The translations under genes and the position numbers were made by a program. Positions 43,074 through 55,970 of a stretch of 64,000 bases of DNA are shown in pieces. The DNA is from Valencia hispanica. Taxonomy: Eukaryota; Chordata; Actinopteri; Cyprinodontiformes; Valenciidae. The stretch lies in assembly GCA_963556495.2 (NCBI GenBank), contig OY747704.1, positions 37,495,001 through 37,559,000 of the forward strand. The letters are read 5' to 3'. The notes under the pieces were generated by a model. The model had not been told where the DNA came from. It worked only from the letters and a program-made list of their open reading frames with translations, and ran no database searches. The stretch's first letter is position 1. Each line of letters opens with the position of its first letter.

Positions 43074-44536
43074 CAATGGGACAAAAACGTATTTGGCAGT
43101 CACCGATTGTGCAAGTTGTCCAACTTAAAAAGATGAGAGAGATCTGTAATTTTCATCATAGGTACACTTCAACTGTGAGAGACAGAATGTAAGAAAAAAT
43201 CCAGGAAATCACAATGTTTGATTTTTAAAGAATTTATTTGTATAATGGTGCAGAAAATAAGCATTTAGCACCTACAAACAAGCAAGAATTCTGGCCCTCA
43301 CAGACCTGTTACTTCTTCTTTAAGAAGTTCTTCTATCCTCCACACATTACCTGTATTAATGGCACCTGTTTGAACTCGTTATCTGTGTAAAAGACACCTG
43401 TCCACACCTTCATACAGTCAGACTTCAACCCCCATCATGGCCAAGACCAGAGAGCTATCTAAGGACACCAGAGGCAAGATTGTTCACTTGCACAAGACTG
43501 TGATGAGCCAATCTACAATAGGCAAGCAGCTTGGTGAGAAGAGATCAACTGTTGGAGCAATTATTAGAAAATGGAATAAATCCAAGATCACTGATAATCT
43601 CCTTTGAACTGGAGCTCCATGCAAGATCTCACCTCTTGGGTACACATCATCTTGAGAATGAAAGGTCTCCCATCTTAAGCCAGCACATATCCAGGCCCTG
43701 CTAAAAGTTTGCCAGATACCATCTGGATGATCCAGTGGAGGACTGGGAGAATTGCATCTGATCAAATGAGACCAAAATAGAACTCTTTGGTATAAACGCC
43801 ACTCGCCGTGTTTGGAGGGGGAAGACTGCTGGGTTGCATCCCAAGAACACCATACCCACTGTGACGCATGGGGATGGAAACATTATGCTTTGGTGCTGCC
43901 TTTCTGCAAAGAGGAGAGGACGACTGATCTGTATTAAGGAAAGGATGAATGGGTCCATGTATCATGAGATTTTGGGCAAAAAAATCCATCAGTGAGAGCA
44001 TTGAAGTTGAAACGTGGCTGGATCTTCCAGCATGACAATGATCCTAAACAATCAAATGAAGGAGTGGCTATGTTAAAAGCATTTCAAGGTTCTGGAGTGG
44101 CATAGCCAGTCTCCAGACCCAATCCAATAGAGAATCTGTGGAGGGAGTTTAAAGTCCGTGTTCCCCAGCGAGAGCCTCAAAACATCACAGCTCCAGAGAA
44201 GATTGGCATGGAAGAATGGGCCAAAATACTAGCTACAGTGTGTGCAAACCTGGTGAAGATCTACAGGAAATGTTTGACCTCTGTCATTGCAAACCAAGGT
44301 CACATTACAAAGTATTTAGGTGTTATAACTTTCACTATTGATCAAATACTTAATTTCTTTACCACTGTACAAATAAATTCTTTAAAAATCAGACAATGTG
44401 ATTTCCTGGATTTTTCTTTTACATTTTTTCTCTCACAGTTGAAGTGTACCTATGATGAAAATTACAGACCCCTCTCACCTTTTTAAGAGGGACAACTTGC
44501 ACAATCGGTGGCTGCCAAATACTTTTTTCCCCACTG
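43074..44536 (+). mobile_element. Tc1-like transposon, complete ends, second family (1,463 bp)
   Basis: The outer ends are CAATGGGACAAAAACG and, inverted, TTTTTTCCCCACTG, flanked by TA at 43072-43073 and 44537-44538. Long terminal repeats agree in order (TGCACAATCGGTG, AGTTGAAGTGTACCTATGATG, ATTTCCTGGATTTTT). The transposase inside is dead. This is the only full-length copy of its family here; 31633-32150 is a fragment. Confidence 0.9.
43437..44331 (+). pseudogene. Tc1-like transposase, multiply interrupted
   Basis: The start reads [20 protein letters not shown] and then [16 protein letters not shown], the first helix-turn-helix. A TGA at 43605-43607 (codon 57) ends it. Downstream, other frames keep GAPCKIS, the CGCCGTGTTTGGAGG segment, a clear FQHDNDPK second-Asp motif near 44025 and SPD followed by a broken ENLW region near 44130. 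At least five interruptions, so it is non-functional. Confidence 0.85.
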
Positions 44537-44929
44537 TATATGTGTGTGTTCATGCTGTATCATGATTATGCACACAATCACTTCATTGTGACTCACTTTG
44601 GCTGTCCCTCCAAATGCCTCAAGTGTCTCTCTATGATAAGTGGGATCAGGGAAAGGTTAATTGGTCTGCAATGACTCTCCTTTCCTCTCATTGGACTTCA
44701 TATTCCAATCTTTCTGGTCAAGTCGACCTATTTCAGCATGACCAATTAAAATGTTTGACCCCAGTGGATGAATTTTCAATAAACAGCAAGCAAACTTTGA
44801 TTTGTGGAAAAGGCATTTCAATTAAGTAGAAGATTGATAATATACAAAAGAAAGCAACAGCATAAGGAAATCATTTGGCATTTGCATTATTACACATGGA
44901 ATGTCTATTGTTGCATGTCTACAGTAAAA

Positions 44930-44975
44930 CATCCATCCATCCATCGGTCTATAGCTGATTATCCCTGCAGCGATA
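44930..44975 (-). repeat. SINE tail scrap
   Basis: CATCCATCCATCCATCGG followed by TCTATAGCTGATTATCC is the reverse of the tail of the 38595-type SINE. Confidence 0.5.
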
Positions 44976-45364
44976 GAACAGTTGTGGCAGATCTTCTTCA
45001 AAGAAATTCCACTTGTTTTAAAATAGTTGGAGACAGACAGATGAAACTGCATCTGATTTGTCATGGGAGGTGACCGTCAACCTCGTTGGGGGAGCAGATT
45101 TGATCAGTTAAGTTTGCAAAAGCTCTTCCTTCTCACCATGGAATTAATTCATGATTTATATTCTAATTAGAAGGTTAGCTAGTCAATATTTGCAGCTTGG
45201 CAACACAGACTCAGGTAGTATTAATTTAGACCCAGCCAGTAATAATTCAGACCCACCCAGTATTAATTCATGTGTTAGCCAGCTAGTTTCTCTTAAATGT
45301 TCTGGTCCACATATAACATACAACCATGTACCTCCTAGAAAATAGGTCAAAAGCATGAGCTCTC

Positions 45365-45460
45365 ACAGGGGTACATGGTGGAGTCGTTGGTGCCATTGTT
45401 GCAGCCCGAAGGTCCTAGTTTCAAATCCTGGTCTGCATGGAGTTGGAGGAGGAATGAGCT
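45365..45460 (+). repeat. SINE head fragment
   Basis: A tRNA-like head (GGTGGAGTCGTTGGTGCC, B-box region AGTTTCAAATCCTGG) followed by TCTGCATGGAGTTGGAGG. Truncated copy of the 38595-type SINE. Confidence 0.6.
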
Positions 45461-45896
45461 CTTTCTATAAATTTTAGAAAAAAAAACTACTTTAACTTAT
45501 GTTTACTTATTAGGTGGGGGAAATGAAAACAGAACTAGAATTTTATATTTTCTTGACTTTCTCATTGCGACGAAAACTATGAATTTCAAAATTGCTTCAT
45601 TTTCACTTATTCAGTAAGAATCAGAGTTGCAAAAAAACCCAGCTCTGGTAATTGTGCTATAGACAAAATTCAATAACACAGTTTTACCTCCAAATAAATG
45701 CAAATGTTTCCATTGTGAGATTAGACCACTGTGAAGTAAGTTGAATTTGCTTGTAGGGGTTTTTGAACTACTATTCTTTGGGTAGTTTGTAAACAACATT
45801 AACCTAATGTTTTCAAGACTTTTTTTTTCATAATTAGCAAAGGTCGTACTTAAATAGTAACATTTATATTTGATCACGTCTTCAGTTACTTTTGTT
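45461..45896. other. Non-coding
   Basis: AT-rich, nothing recognised. Confidence 0.4.
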
Positions 45897-46278
45897 CCAT
45901 CCATCCAGCCATCCATTTTCTGTACCCGTCATTCCTATGCAGGGTTGCGAGGGGGGGCTGGTGCCTATCTCCAGCTGTCATGGGGCGAGAGGCGGGGTAC
46001 ACCCTGGACAGGTTGCCAGTCCATCGCAGGGCAACACAGACCCACAGGACAAACCACCATGCACGCACACACTCCTACCTAAGGGCAATTTAGAGAAACC
46101 AATTCCCCTAACAGTCATGTTTTTGGACCGTGGGAGGAAACCGGAGTACCCGGAAAGAACCCACACATGCACAAGGAGAACATGCAAACTCCATGCAGAA
46201 AGACCCTAGGGATTTGAACCCAGGACCTTCTTGCTGCAAGGTAACAGTGCTACCAACTGTGCCACTGTGCAGCCCAGC
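45897..46278 (-). repeat. tRNA-derived SINE, well-preserved full-length copy
   Basis: In reverse: tail CATCCATCCAGCCATCC with TTTTCTGTACCCGTC, body GTACACCCTGGACAGG, CCAGTCCATCGCAGGGC, GTGGGAGGAAACCGGAG, ACATGCAAACTCCATGC, and the tRNA-like head with B box GGATTTGAACCCAGGACC. Least diverged SINE in the window. Confidence 0.9.
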
Positions 46279-46739
46279 TACTTTTGTTATTGTTGCATAA
46301 ACAGTGCTGATCTTTAGAAGACTTTTGAGAATACATACAGCACATATCTGACACTCTTAGTTTGTGCTAGGGTTAGTATCGCAACTGGGGGTAATAGTGC
46401 AACATGTTTTGTTGAGACAGCATGTTTTTTTCCCCATGATTTATTCAATGCCGTAACGCTGTCTTTCTCTATAAGTGCATGGACAGTGTCACAATAAGAT
46501 ATAACCTGATTACACATTCAGAACTTTTATGACATTTTCTCTCTTCTGACTGGTGGGTAAAAGCAATGGACTAGGAAATATGTATACCCCAAGGACATTT
46601 CCTACACCCTCTGATCAAGATAAAGTTTTAATTTAAAAACTTCTTTAGTCAAATTAGTTAAAGGAACTATCAAAAAAGAGCAAGTGTGCCAAAGGTTATT
46701 TTGTTAAAAGCAATCATTTCCTAATGTGGGATTTCCCCC

Positions 46740-46832
46740 CAATAATTAAATGTAAAGCAATTATTTAAATTAAATCATAGCTTTTCACACCTGTATCAGG
46801 GGTGCTAATAATTTTAGAGGCCACTGAAAGAG
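46740..46832 (+). mobile_element. Terminal fragment of a third Tc1-like family
   Basis: Ends GGGGTGCTAATAATTTTAGA then GGCCACTGA, like the terminal repeats of fish Tc1 elements with GGTGCCAATAATTTTG ends. No partner end found. Confidence 0.4.
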
Positions 46833-49499
46833 TGTCTTTCCAGAGGCCTTAAACTTATAGAATAGTTTGCCTCTTTGTGATGCACCTCTCTGACTGTGCT
46901 AAAAATGTTGTATGTTTATTGTTCAAATATTAATTAGGATTTTGTTACATTTATAATTTTCACCTATAGATGTTTTTCAGTGTGCTCAGTAAACAAAATA
47001 TTAACAAGATGAGATCTTCAGAGGTCATGTACAAGAAATACACTATTTTGGAATGCAATCCTAAAGAAAATAAATTTTGCTATCAAGACACAGTGAAGTG
47101 CTCCACTTTTAGAGAATCAAACGTTAGCTGTACTATGATGGCAATTCATCTTCCTTTCAGAAAACCCATTCCAATCAACTTCTCTGTAAAGGCTAACAGC
47201 TTAAAAGACACAGATAAAGTGATACTTCAGGTCCTTAAATTAGCTAAGTCACACAGTGAAACTCTCTTTTGGTCTCAGTGAAAAAGTACTTAATTCAGTT
47301 GATCTAATTTTAATGGAACAGGCAGTTTAAGAAATCAATGTAAAATGGTTCAAGCTCTAAATGGAGCTCTTACCTTAAAAGATTCCTAAAGGTAATCCGA
47401 GTCGTGTGGCATGGACATGGGAGTCGAGTCTTGCTTGAGAGAAAGTTTACTTGTACAGCCGGATACAACTCTCATCTGTTGAATTACTCATTTTCATATC
47501 TGCAGACCAATATGAAAATGCATCTTATGCGGCAGCAGCTGAGAAGAGAAAGCTGACGCTCTGCTTTGATTTACGCTTTTATTATGGAAGTAGTTAAAAA
47601 TGGATGTTGAATAAAATTAGTGAGACAAAAAGAAAAAAAATAAGTCATCCACGGTTTCTGCTGGGAGTTGTAGCCCTTGATGGAAACTCTTGATGTGAGG
47701 CTTCACAGAGAAGTAGGTGGTTCAATACTGGCATCATACAGGTATTTTTCCCTCACATCCCTCACACCCTCTTTCTTATCTGAGGGCTGAGATCCTGCCA
47801 TATTTTCCTTCATTTTATAACATTGTCCTCGTTCCTCTCGGTCCACTTCTTGCCTTCCACATACAATATGATTAGCTGACTTGATATGAAGTCCTCAGTA
47901 TTTCATATTTTAGTGGTCCTGCGGCGCATCGGAACATTACTCATTTCTTATCATAATGCACCGCTGTTTATAAGCTCATTCCATCCCATTTGGGATCCAA
48001 AAGGGTTTTACCTGTGAATTTTTTCAAGTTACTCACTCTTGATGAATTAATGCATTTCAAGAGCAAAGCAAATAGGAAATGCATCAGTTGAATCTTGTAT
48101 AAGTGCTCTCTTTTTCTTTTGACCTTTTCAAAGATTAATATGCCACCAAAATTCTGATGGTGTTGCATGATTTTTGGATGATTCCTTGACAATTTCTCAG
48201 CTCTGTTGCTTTGTTTGGTTTCATGACAATTACGCTCACAGGAACAGAGCTGGTGAATTATTAGTATGCGGCTTGTGGAGTTTGCAAAAAATCTTTTCAT
48301 AGCAGCTTTTCCTTTGTAAAGCTTGTATTGTCAATAGCTTCTGCTAAAAGTGCCAGGGCAGAACCTGGGGCAAAGCTAAAAGGCATTCGTTCACTTTCTC
48401 TCACAGTAACAAATATCAGCAACTTTTTAGCTTTGGATCACAGTAACTTTATGTATTTTTATCTTGTACACTGCTGAATTAAAAAACAGGAATGTACTCT
48501 TTCTACCCAGAGGGCAGTGAGCTCAGTCTGCTCAACTCTTCATGATCAGTACCATCATTCATCTCTGTTCTCTGATTTTACTGGCGCAATTGTATTTTAC
48601 TTTTTTAATCAGAGTGGGGAAAAATAATGGATTCTGGGGAACACCCTGAGGCAAGAGGAGGAGAGGGGTGACAGAAACAGAAAAAAGTTAACACAAAAAA
48701 GAAAGGAAGATGTCAAGGAGATAAGCGAGGTAATTAAAAAAAAAAGATTGGTTTGAAGGAACTGCAGTGAATCACTAGGCTGAAAAAAACATTTAGCACT
48801 CCTGGTTATCTGGGAGTTTGAAGGCAGTTCCCACATTTTTCTGAAAGCTGTCACTGTATTGGTAATAAAACAAAAGGTTTTACTTCAGGGTTATTGCATG
48901 GCTGGCTTTTTGTTTCATGTTTTAACCCTTTTATGTTTTAGAAACCTTGAAACTGCAGATAATGCATACAAACATTAAGCTAATTTATTTAAAAGTATTT
49001 TTTGTTACTCTTCAGTAATTTCTCAGAAAACATGACTTTTCTTTTCTGCATAATCTACTAAATCTGATAGAGGCTTCACTTTTACTCCATGGTGACAGTA
49101 TCTGGTAATTACAACCAGTGTATGCATTGTTACTGCAAAAACAAAAGCTGTAAAACTGAGTTGTGATAGAAAAGAGCTGTTTGTCTTCCGCGTTAGTTTA
49201 CTGGGTTTAACAGCAAATTCAACACACATTCTTGTCTGTCTATAGTCATAATGCTCTTTCAAACACTTCCTTGGCTCTGCTGCTAATGTCATATGCAAAT
49301 TCCCAATGTATTTTTAGCCATTCCTACCATATTTTCATATAAGAAAGTAAAAAATTTTCATCACACATGTTTTTTGCATATGGTCTGTTGCGTTGTAGAT
49401 ACAATTGTTTCACTTGCATAAGCAAAAGTAGTAGTTTTTCTAGTTTATTTTGATGTGTTGCATTAGTGCTAGCTTTGAAGCTTAATGCAAACATTTTTA
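46833..49499. other. Non-coding intron/flank
   Basis: 2.7 kb. The 103-codon ORF at 46970-47281 has no recognisable domain and AT-driven composition. No RNA gene or known repeat seen. Confidence 0.4.
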
Positions 49500-49539
49500 G
49501 TTTTTTAATGGCTGCCTGGCATGGAAAGGATTGTAACAG

Positions 49540-49905
49540 ACCTGAAAAAGCGAAACAATCTTCCCTTTATATTGGCACTTTGTACTGGTCTCCTTTTTAC
49601 TGCAGGCTTAGGCAGTGGACATGTTCCCTGCAGATGTTCTCCAGAAGACAGCTACTGAAGTCATCTATGGAACATCTGTGAGACAGGTCGCCAAGGTCCA
49701 CAACATCTGCCAGATATTGTGAAGCTGCACAGGGGCTAAAATAATGTTAGATGTGGAGATAGTGTCAGAGAGGCCAGATTGAGATGGTTTGGACATGTTC
49801 AGAGGAGAGGCAAGGATTAGGTCTGTAGAAGATGCTGAGGATAGAGCCACCATGCTGAGAGAATGACCAAAACAGAAATTTATAGATGTGGTGAAAGAGG
49901 ACATG
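49540..49905 (+). pseudogene. RTE-type LINE fragment (C-terminus), 5' part
   Basis: The frame near 49765 reads ARLRWFGHVQRRGKD, then stops and resumes with CRRC, ERMTKTEIY and RCGERGHV-like. This matches the tail of RTE-type reverse transcriptase proteins (RLRWFGHVQRR, then RPK-RWMD-VKEDM). Several stops. The copy continues after the LTR insertion at 50573. The left limit is uncertain. Confidence 0.65.
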
Positions 49906-50572
49906 TGTCATGTTTGTTGGATTTAGAACCCAAAGGCAGCAAAGAATAAAACTTAAATGATTTATTTATAACAAAAACAAGGAGCAAAACTTACAGATCT
50001 AGGAGAACCAAAAATGCAGAGATGAGGAGGAAACAGGAACTGGGCAGGAAACAGGAACCAGACAGGGAAAGAATGACGACGGACCAGCCAGTAGTGAGTG
50101 AATGCAAGCAGAATATATACTGGGGAGGAAATGAGGAAGTGAGAGGAGACCAATTAGGGGAATCAGATGCAAGTGAGAGGGAAAGAGCAGGTGAAAAAAA
50201 TTAACAGCTGGGAAGAGAGAAAACTCTTAAGAAACTAAAGATAATATGTCTGGAAGGGAATCTAAAGGAAACACTGGAAAACAGAAGGAAGAAATAAATA
50301 GTAAACCATCTAGAGGGAATAAACTAACAAAACAAATGAGGACACAAACAAAAGGTGAAAATATCTAAGAGCAAGAAGAAGAAACAGAAACAAGGAAGTG
50401 CCAGAACAAACTAATAAAGACAAGGAATAATCTAACAGGAAAAAAACTAGAAAAGAAAAAGACCTAAGTTTAAACACAAACAGGAGGGACACAACAAGAA
50501 AGCAGCTTGGGGCACAGAGGGGAAGAAAATCAAGTGGAAGGGGGAAAAAAAGCAAAATCCAGAAACCTGACA
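49906..50572 (-). mobile_element. Solo LTR (667 bp) inserted in the RTE fragment
   Basis: Begins TGTCATG and ends CTGACA, with the 6-bp direct repeat GACATG on both sides (49900-49905 and 50573-50578). The minus strand carries AATAAA near its promoter-distal end (complement of TTTATT at about 49960). No internal region and no second LTR. It is AG-rich on the plus strand and unrelated to the 2508-4950 LTR. A solo LTR forms by recombination between two LTRs of a former full element. Confidence 0.75.
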
Positions 50573-50640
50573 GACATGAAGTTAGTTGGTGTGAGGGTAG
50601 AGAATGCAAAGAATAGGACAACATTTTTTTAAATATTATT
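50573..50640 (+). pseudogene. RTE-type LINE fragment, continuation
   Basis: After the LTR the same frame continues DMKLVGVRVENAKNRT, matching the RTE tail (EDM-VGV--EDA-DR). This confirms that the LTR sits inside the LINE. Confidence 0.6.
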
Positions 50641-51439
50641 TTTGTAGTTTTACAAGTTTATGGTTCCTTCTTTGTTATTTATTAAAGTGCGTCCATACAT
50701 GTATTAGTGTGGATCTTTTTTAATCAGAATAATGCATCTGTAGCATCCATCCCCAAGTAGTGCAACTCACCCCGGTACTGGGGTAGGTTGTAACAACATA
50801 CCTCTTTGTATCTGTAATCTGTGATCGTGTGGTAGAAGTCCAAATGCATGTCATTTATTGCAGACAAATACAAAATGTTCAAATTTGAGATCTCTAGCAC
50901 AAAGAACCACTAAATTTACATTTGCTCAAACAAAAGTGTTATTGTCATCTCCGGTTTCCCCTGTATAAAAGCTTGTTGAAAAACAGTAAAACTGGACAAG
51001 TTAATTTATTTGAAAATCCTGCCCCACCACCCCGGACATGCCTCTCGCCCGGACAGAACATGAAAAGTGGACTGGTCCGTGAAAAAGAGGACATTTATTT
51101 GTGTCATTCACTGATGTATTTGATTAACTTGAGCACAGTCTCTTATTAAACTATGACTTGATGTGGCAGTAGTTTAGTCTAATTTACCTGTACCTTCTTG
51201 TGCAGGATTGATGTTGAATTTTTAAAAACTGCTACCTCTGTCCCTCTGGGCAAACACATAATAATGCTGTTTCCTTTCTTGAATTGAAGCTGAAGTGGTC
51301 ATTTAAATACGGCCAGGGGTAAAAATAGTTTTCTTTGAGTTTAACAACAGTCTCTTTGTCCATACCGATGTCAGGTGCTTCCATGTTTATCCTTATTAGC
51401 GCCAGTTCTACTATCCATCATGCATTGCAGTATTTCTGG
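50641..51439. other. Non-coding
   Basis: No gene or clear repeat. Confidence 0.35.
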
Positions 51440-51631
51440 GGCGTAGTATTTTTAATCATATTAATTGTACTTTTTTTACTCAGAAACAGATATATTTAAA
51501 AATGTAGCAAAGTAGAATACCTTTAAAAAAACATACTTAAATAAAAGTAAAATTACAGACCCAAAAAAAGCCCTGCTTAATTACAGTAATGCAAGTAAAT
51601 GTAATTCATTACTTTCCACCTCTGAAAAAAG
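51440..51631. mobile_element. MITE end with ACTCAAGTAAAAGTA-type motifs
   Basis: Ends with GTAATTCATTACTTTCCACC then TCTG, the reverse of the CAGAGGTGGAAAGTAA end found on a widespread teleost hAT-like MITE. Only one end is clear. It abuts the Tc1 fragment. Confidence 0.5.
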
Positions 51632-52155
51632 TAGATGGAGATAGATACAGGGAACTCCAAGAAGAAAGCCAATTAGAGATTGCAAAGGAACTCAAAATAG
51701 GTCAAAGGTTCAGCTTCCAGCAAAAACAAAGTTCCGAAAAATAAAGCCAGACCTACAATGGAAGGGTTTAGATCAGAACACGTTCATGCATTAAAATGGC
51801 CCAGTCAAAGTCCAGATCTAAATTTTATTGAAAATGACAGGCTGTGAAAAAATATGTACACAGATTCTTTCATTCCAATCTTACTGAACTATTTTGCAAA
51901 AAGGAAAGGGCAAAAACTATCAGCTCTAGATCAGCAAACCTGGTAGACATACCCCGAACGTCTTACAGCCATAATTGCAACAAAAGGTGGTTCAACAAAG
52001 CATTGGCATATAAGGGTGAATAAAAATGCAGGCCACACTTTAGAATTTTCTTTGTAAAAAAATAAATAAAAATCATGCAAAATATTTCTTACAATTCACA
52101 ATTCCACCCCAATTTCACATCAAAATATAGTGCTATTTCAAGGTGCTATATTTGG
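51632..52155 (+). pseudogene. Tc1-like transposase 3' half, decayed
   Basis: GATACAGGGAACTCCAAG, GTTCAGCTTCCAGCA, TACAATGGAAGGGTTTAG, AAAATGGCCCAGTCAAAGTC and CCAGATCTAAATTTTATTG (SPDLNFIE) run in order into the right terminal region (AATGCAGGCCACACTTTAG, ATTCACAATTCCACCCC). Same family as 22857-23975. The 5' half is missing. Confidence 0.78.
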
Positions 52156-54425
52156 AATAGGAAACTAGCAGTGACAGTCCAACTCTTTGGGCAATGTTTT
52201 ACATGAAATCCATGGGACACACTATTCACCAGGAGGTCACAGTGACATAAACTCCCAACATAAAAAGGCCAATGTTCCTTCCTTAAGAATAATGTGGCCT
52301 TCTACATGACAAAAATAGTTTGAGAATGCTCTGGGGATCAGATCATCTGAGGAACATGGGAGTAAAAGAAGCTGGTATTGAATGAAAGACCAAATGAAAC
52401 AAATCTGGGAACAGGATAAGAAAATAATCTATGATAATAAACCTTACCTAGGTCAAAATTTAATCACTACTGCAAGATGAAAGCATTGTTAAACAGACCC
52501 CCCAAAAAACTACAATACCCAGAGACTGTGAAGCAATTAAATAACAGCTCTTGACTTTAGCCTCCTAATCCTAAACAAAGCATAAAGCACTTTGCCAAGC
52601 AGCAAAGTTAGCTTCTATTTGATTTCAAGATTATGGGATGAATTTCCCTCAAGTTCTGCCCCCTGCATAACCGTAACATCATCCCACCATTATATCTGCA
52701 GTGCAAACACGCTAAAGACAAAAAAGTAATTGGTGGTGTGTTTTCCTGGAGGGAGTTTCCTTGTTATTAATATTACAAAGCAGTGCAATATTACAAGGCC
52801 AGAATCAGGGTTGACTCATCAGTCAGTCATCAGTAAATGGCGGGGACATGACCTAGAGATTTTCTGCAGCTCTGAGCATGACTCTGTGATGCTCGATGCA
52901 TTACAAAATGAGAAATGAGATAAGATGCCCTAGACCATTAGGGAGGGGACAATCTTACCTTTGGAAGCAGAGAGAAAGAAAGACATAATTTCTGACTGTT
53001 TGGCTGAAGCTATCAAAAAAGACAAAATGCATTTTCTTTTTTCCTTCATTATCTTTGTCCTGTAATGTGGAGACTGCGAGATATATAGCAGAGCATGGTA
53101 GCAGTTTTAACAAAGGTGTTATAGAGATAAACCGTTAGTCTCTGCTCCGTTTCAACAGAAAGAAAAACGATGAAGATGCCAATCCCTGAAATGAATCAAG
53201 GTAAACCTTCACTCTAGTCGGGGAGCAAATACATGTGTATCCTCAAAGTTGACCTTTCCTGGCAATGGTTTAAACATCACTCTTCACACATCAACCTCAC
53301 GTCGTAGAACAAGCACATTGCCAGACATCTTATGCAAGATTAATCACACTTTAAACTCAGTCAACAGGCTGTTAAATAAGAAAGGTTAGCGATCAGTAAT
53401 ATTTCTCCAGATTAGAAGATTAAATACAAATCAGACCCCTTGCAACCCTTTACCTATCTGAGTCGAGAATTAGGCAATATTTATTTGCAAGCTCAAAGCA
53501 GAAAACTGCATCGAGACCATGGTGATAAAAAACTATTTGGCCCAGAAATATATTTTGAGTGCCTGAGGATGTCCCCATTGTATGGTGATGCAAATCCAAT
53601 TACATGTTTTGAATTTGCTGCAGATTGCTCCACTGACTCATGAATAAGCACGTAGATAAGCACAGGCTGAAAAGCAATTAACAATGTTTTCTGTGGGCCC
53701 CACAAATGAGCGGTAAGTAGACGGCTCTTATCGGCAGTATCATGTCACTGACCTGTTCTGTGTATGATGCGGCAAAACTTTTGTGAGATGTGTGGCTTGG
53801 CTTTGAGAATTACAAAACAATAAAATTAAATAAATTGTCCCAAATAAGTACTTATTAAAGTCCAATCAGAATAGGTTTGTCCCATTGAAAACATAGATCT
53901 GTTTTGGAAATAGGGCTTTGGCAAGGCAGCAGAAACACAACTCAATTCCAATAACCAAAAAACAACAGTTGTAAGTAAATTAAATAAAAATATGATTTTG
54001 AAACACTTGTTCACAGTCCAGTCTCCAAAGTAGCTTTGGATTCTTTCAGGGATGCTAGGTTCTGTAGGTAAAGTTTAGATTAAAGATTGTTACACTCATC
54101 AAGTACACTACACTCAAGTATGTACCGGTATAGATGTCTAGTGGTTGATGATGAGTGCAAAAACTATAGTAAGATTATTGATCTCACTTCTCACTATACA
54201 TTATCCAACAAGCAAAGACAATGAGCAGATGAATCTCATACATTGTATATCGCTATAGTCAAAAGACAAAATGTCAATTCTGTTAATTTCAATTATGTAT
54301 GAAAAGAAATTAAATACTTATTTCTGTGATGAAATCTGAACTTTAAGTAATGCCACTTACTGATTATTCCTTGTTAGCAAACCCCATAAAGACTTGGTTT
54401 AAAAAAATGAGAAGTTGACTTCCAT

Positions 54426-54433
<8 letters not shown>
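52156..54433. other. Non-coding
   Basis: 2.3 kb with no supported gene or known repeat. Confidence 0.4.

Positions 54434-54470
<37 letters not shown>
54434..54470 (+). repeat. (TA)n microsatellite
   Basis: A TA dinucleotide tract after a short GTGTG run. Sequence to about 54600 (ACTTAAGTACATTTCAC) resembles the same MITE family as 51440. Confidence 0.9.
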
Positions 54471-54472
<2 letters not shown>

Positions 54473-54599
54473 TTTTAGATAACATTTAAACATTGTTACT
54501 AAGTAATTGTCATTTCACAAAATACTTGTTTACTCTTAAGCAATATTTTAGATTATGCTACTCACACTTAAGTACATTTCACTTAGGTACAATTTTTGG

Positions 54600-55970
54600 C
54601 CTCTCTAGCCATCTCTAGATGGATAACAACAATGGTTCATAAATTGAATCTTGTAAAAAAAAAACTTTATGGACTTGTGATAAGTCTCAGATAGGACAAT
54701 CTGTAGGAAATGCATACTGGTTTCAGTTTTAAATAGAAAGACAGCAAGACCTATTGTTATGATCAAATTCTGAATAGTGCTTCAGGGTTTTGTGATAACA
54801 TAACTGTGAACCCTAAAAGGCAAGCTGTAATCAAATGAAAATGTTAAAAATGTACAAGTAGACACCAACTCTATTTGTTCAGCTTTTGATGTTACATTTT
54901 CTTCCAGATAATGACAACCTTTCTTTTCTTCTAGTAGTAAGAATTTTTCTTTGAGAAACATACAGTTGGTATTTGTTGCTTTTCTTGTTGTTTGTATGTG
55001 ACAGGACTGTTCATGTACTCTGTCAAAGCTGTGTTGAGACAATGAAATCCTTTACAGGAGTAGGTGTAGACTAGTAAATTAAGGCAGCATCAGCATAGAA
55101 AGGAAAAGCTGACTGCAGAACGTTCGGTCCTAGGTTAGTTATAAATAGAGGAAACTAAAAGGGGCCAAGAATTGACCCTGGTGGAATCTGTGACGTACAG
55201 TGAGATTCATGACTGGTGAAGCACAGACATTAATAAGAATTATTAAATCCAAGTTAGAAGTTTCTATTTCAGTGTTTTAAATTATTATTATTATTATTAA
55301 TTGGAACATTTGTGTCATTTTAACAACTTTTATATATGCTTAAATCAATTCCATGCTATTTAACAATATGATGTATTGTTAAATATCATGAAAAATAATA
55401 TATTTAATATTCTGTAAAAATAGTTATTTATTTTGGGCTGATTTTTTTATTAAGTAAAACTGAAACTCGTATATGATCTTACTTTTGTGTGTGAAGTGAA
55501 TGCATCCATCCTGCTCCACAAATACCTACCTCCATCACTCTTGTGTTAAAATTCTCTTTGTTTGCCTTCATTAAAAGAAAAAATCTGGCTGCTTCACTGG
55601 AGATGATTCAAAAGGAGGAAAGTTCTCCTGGAATGTTTCTATTCCGATTGTATTGTTTTGTATTTTTCCAACTGTTTACCGTCTTTTCAATGCATAGAAG
55701 AAGAGCGTCTGTTTCCCATTGTGCTTATTGCGCTCAGCACTGCCCCCTGTCATTGAGACACAGTATTTACTGTCTCACCCTGCACATTTTGACTGCACAT
55801 TTAAAGTCAAACAGAAAGACTACATATGTCGCACATATTTGTTAAATATATAAGATAGACTGTTGAAATGTTAAAAAGTGTTGTTCATGTGTAATCAAGT
55901 ATGTATATTGGTGATATAAAGAGAAACAGAAATGAGTATGCCTGCCTGCTTCATTCACTGTGACACAGAG
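54600..55970. other. Non-coding
   Basis: Nothing recognised apart from a short (TTA)n tract near 55286. Confidence 0.35.

Noticed and set aside
46970..47281. Possible 103-codon gene
   Set aside because: No domain, no homologue I recognise, no splice or promoter context. Length is plausible by chance in 64 kb.
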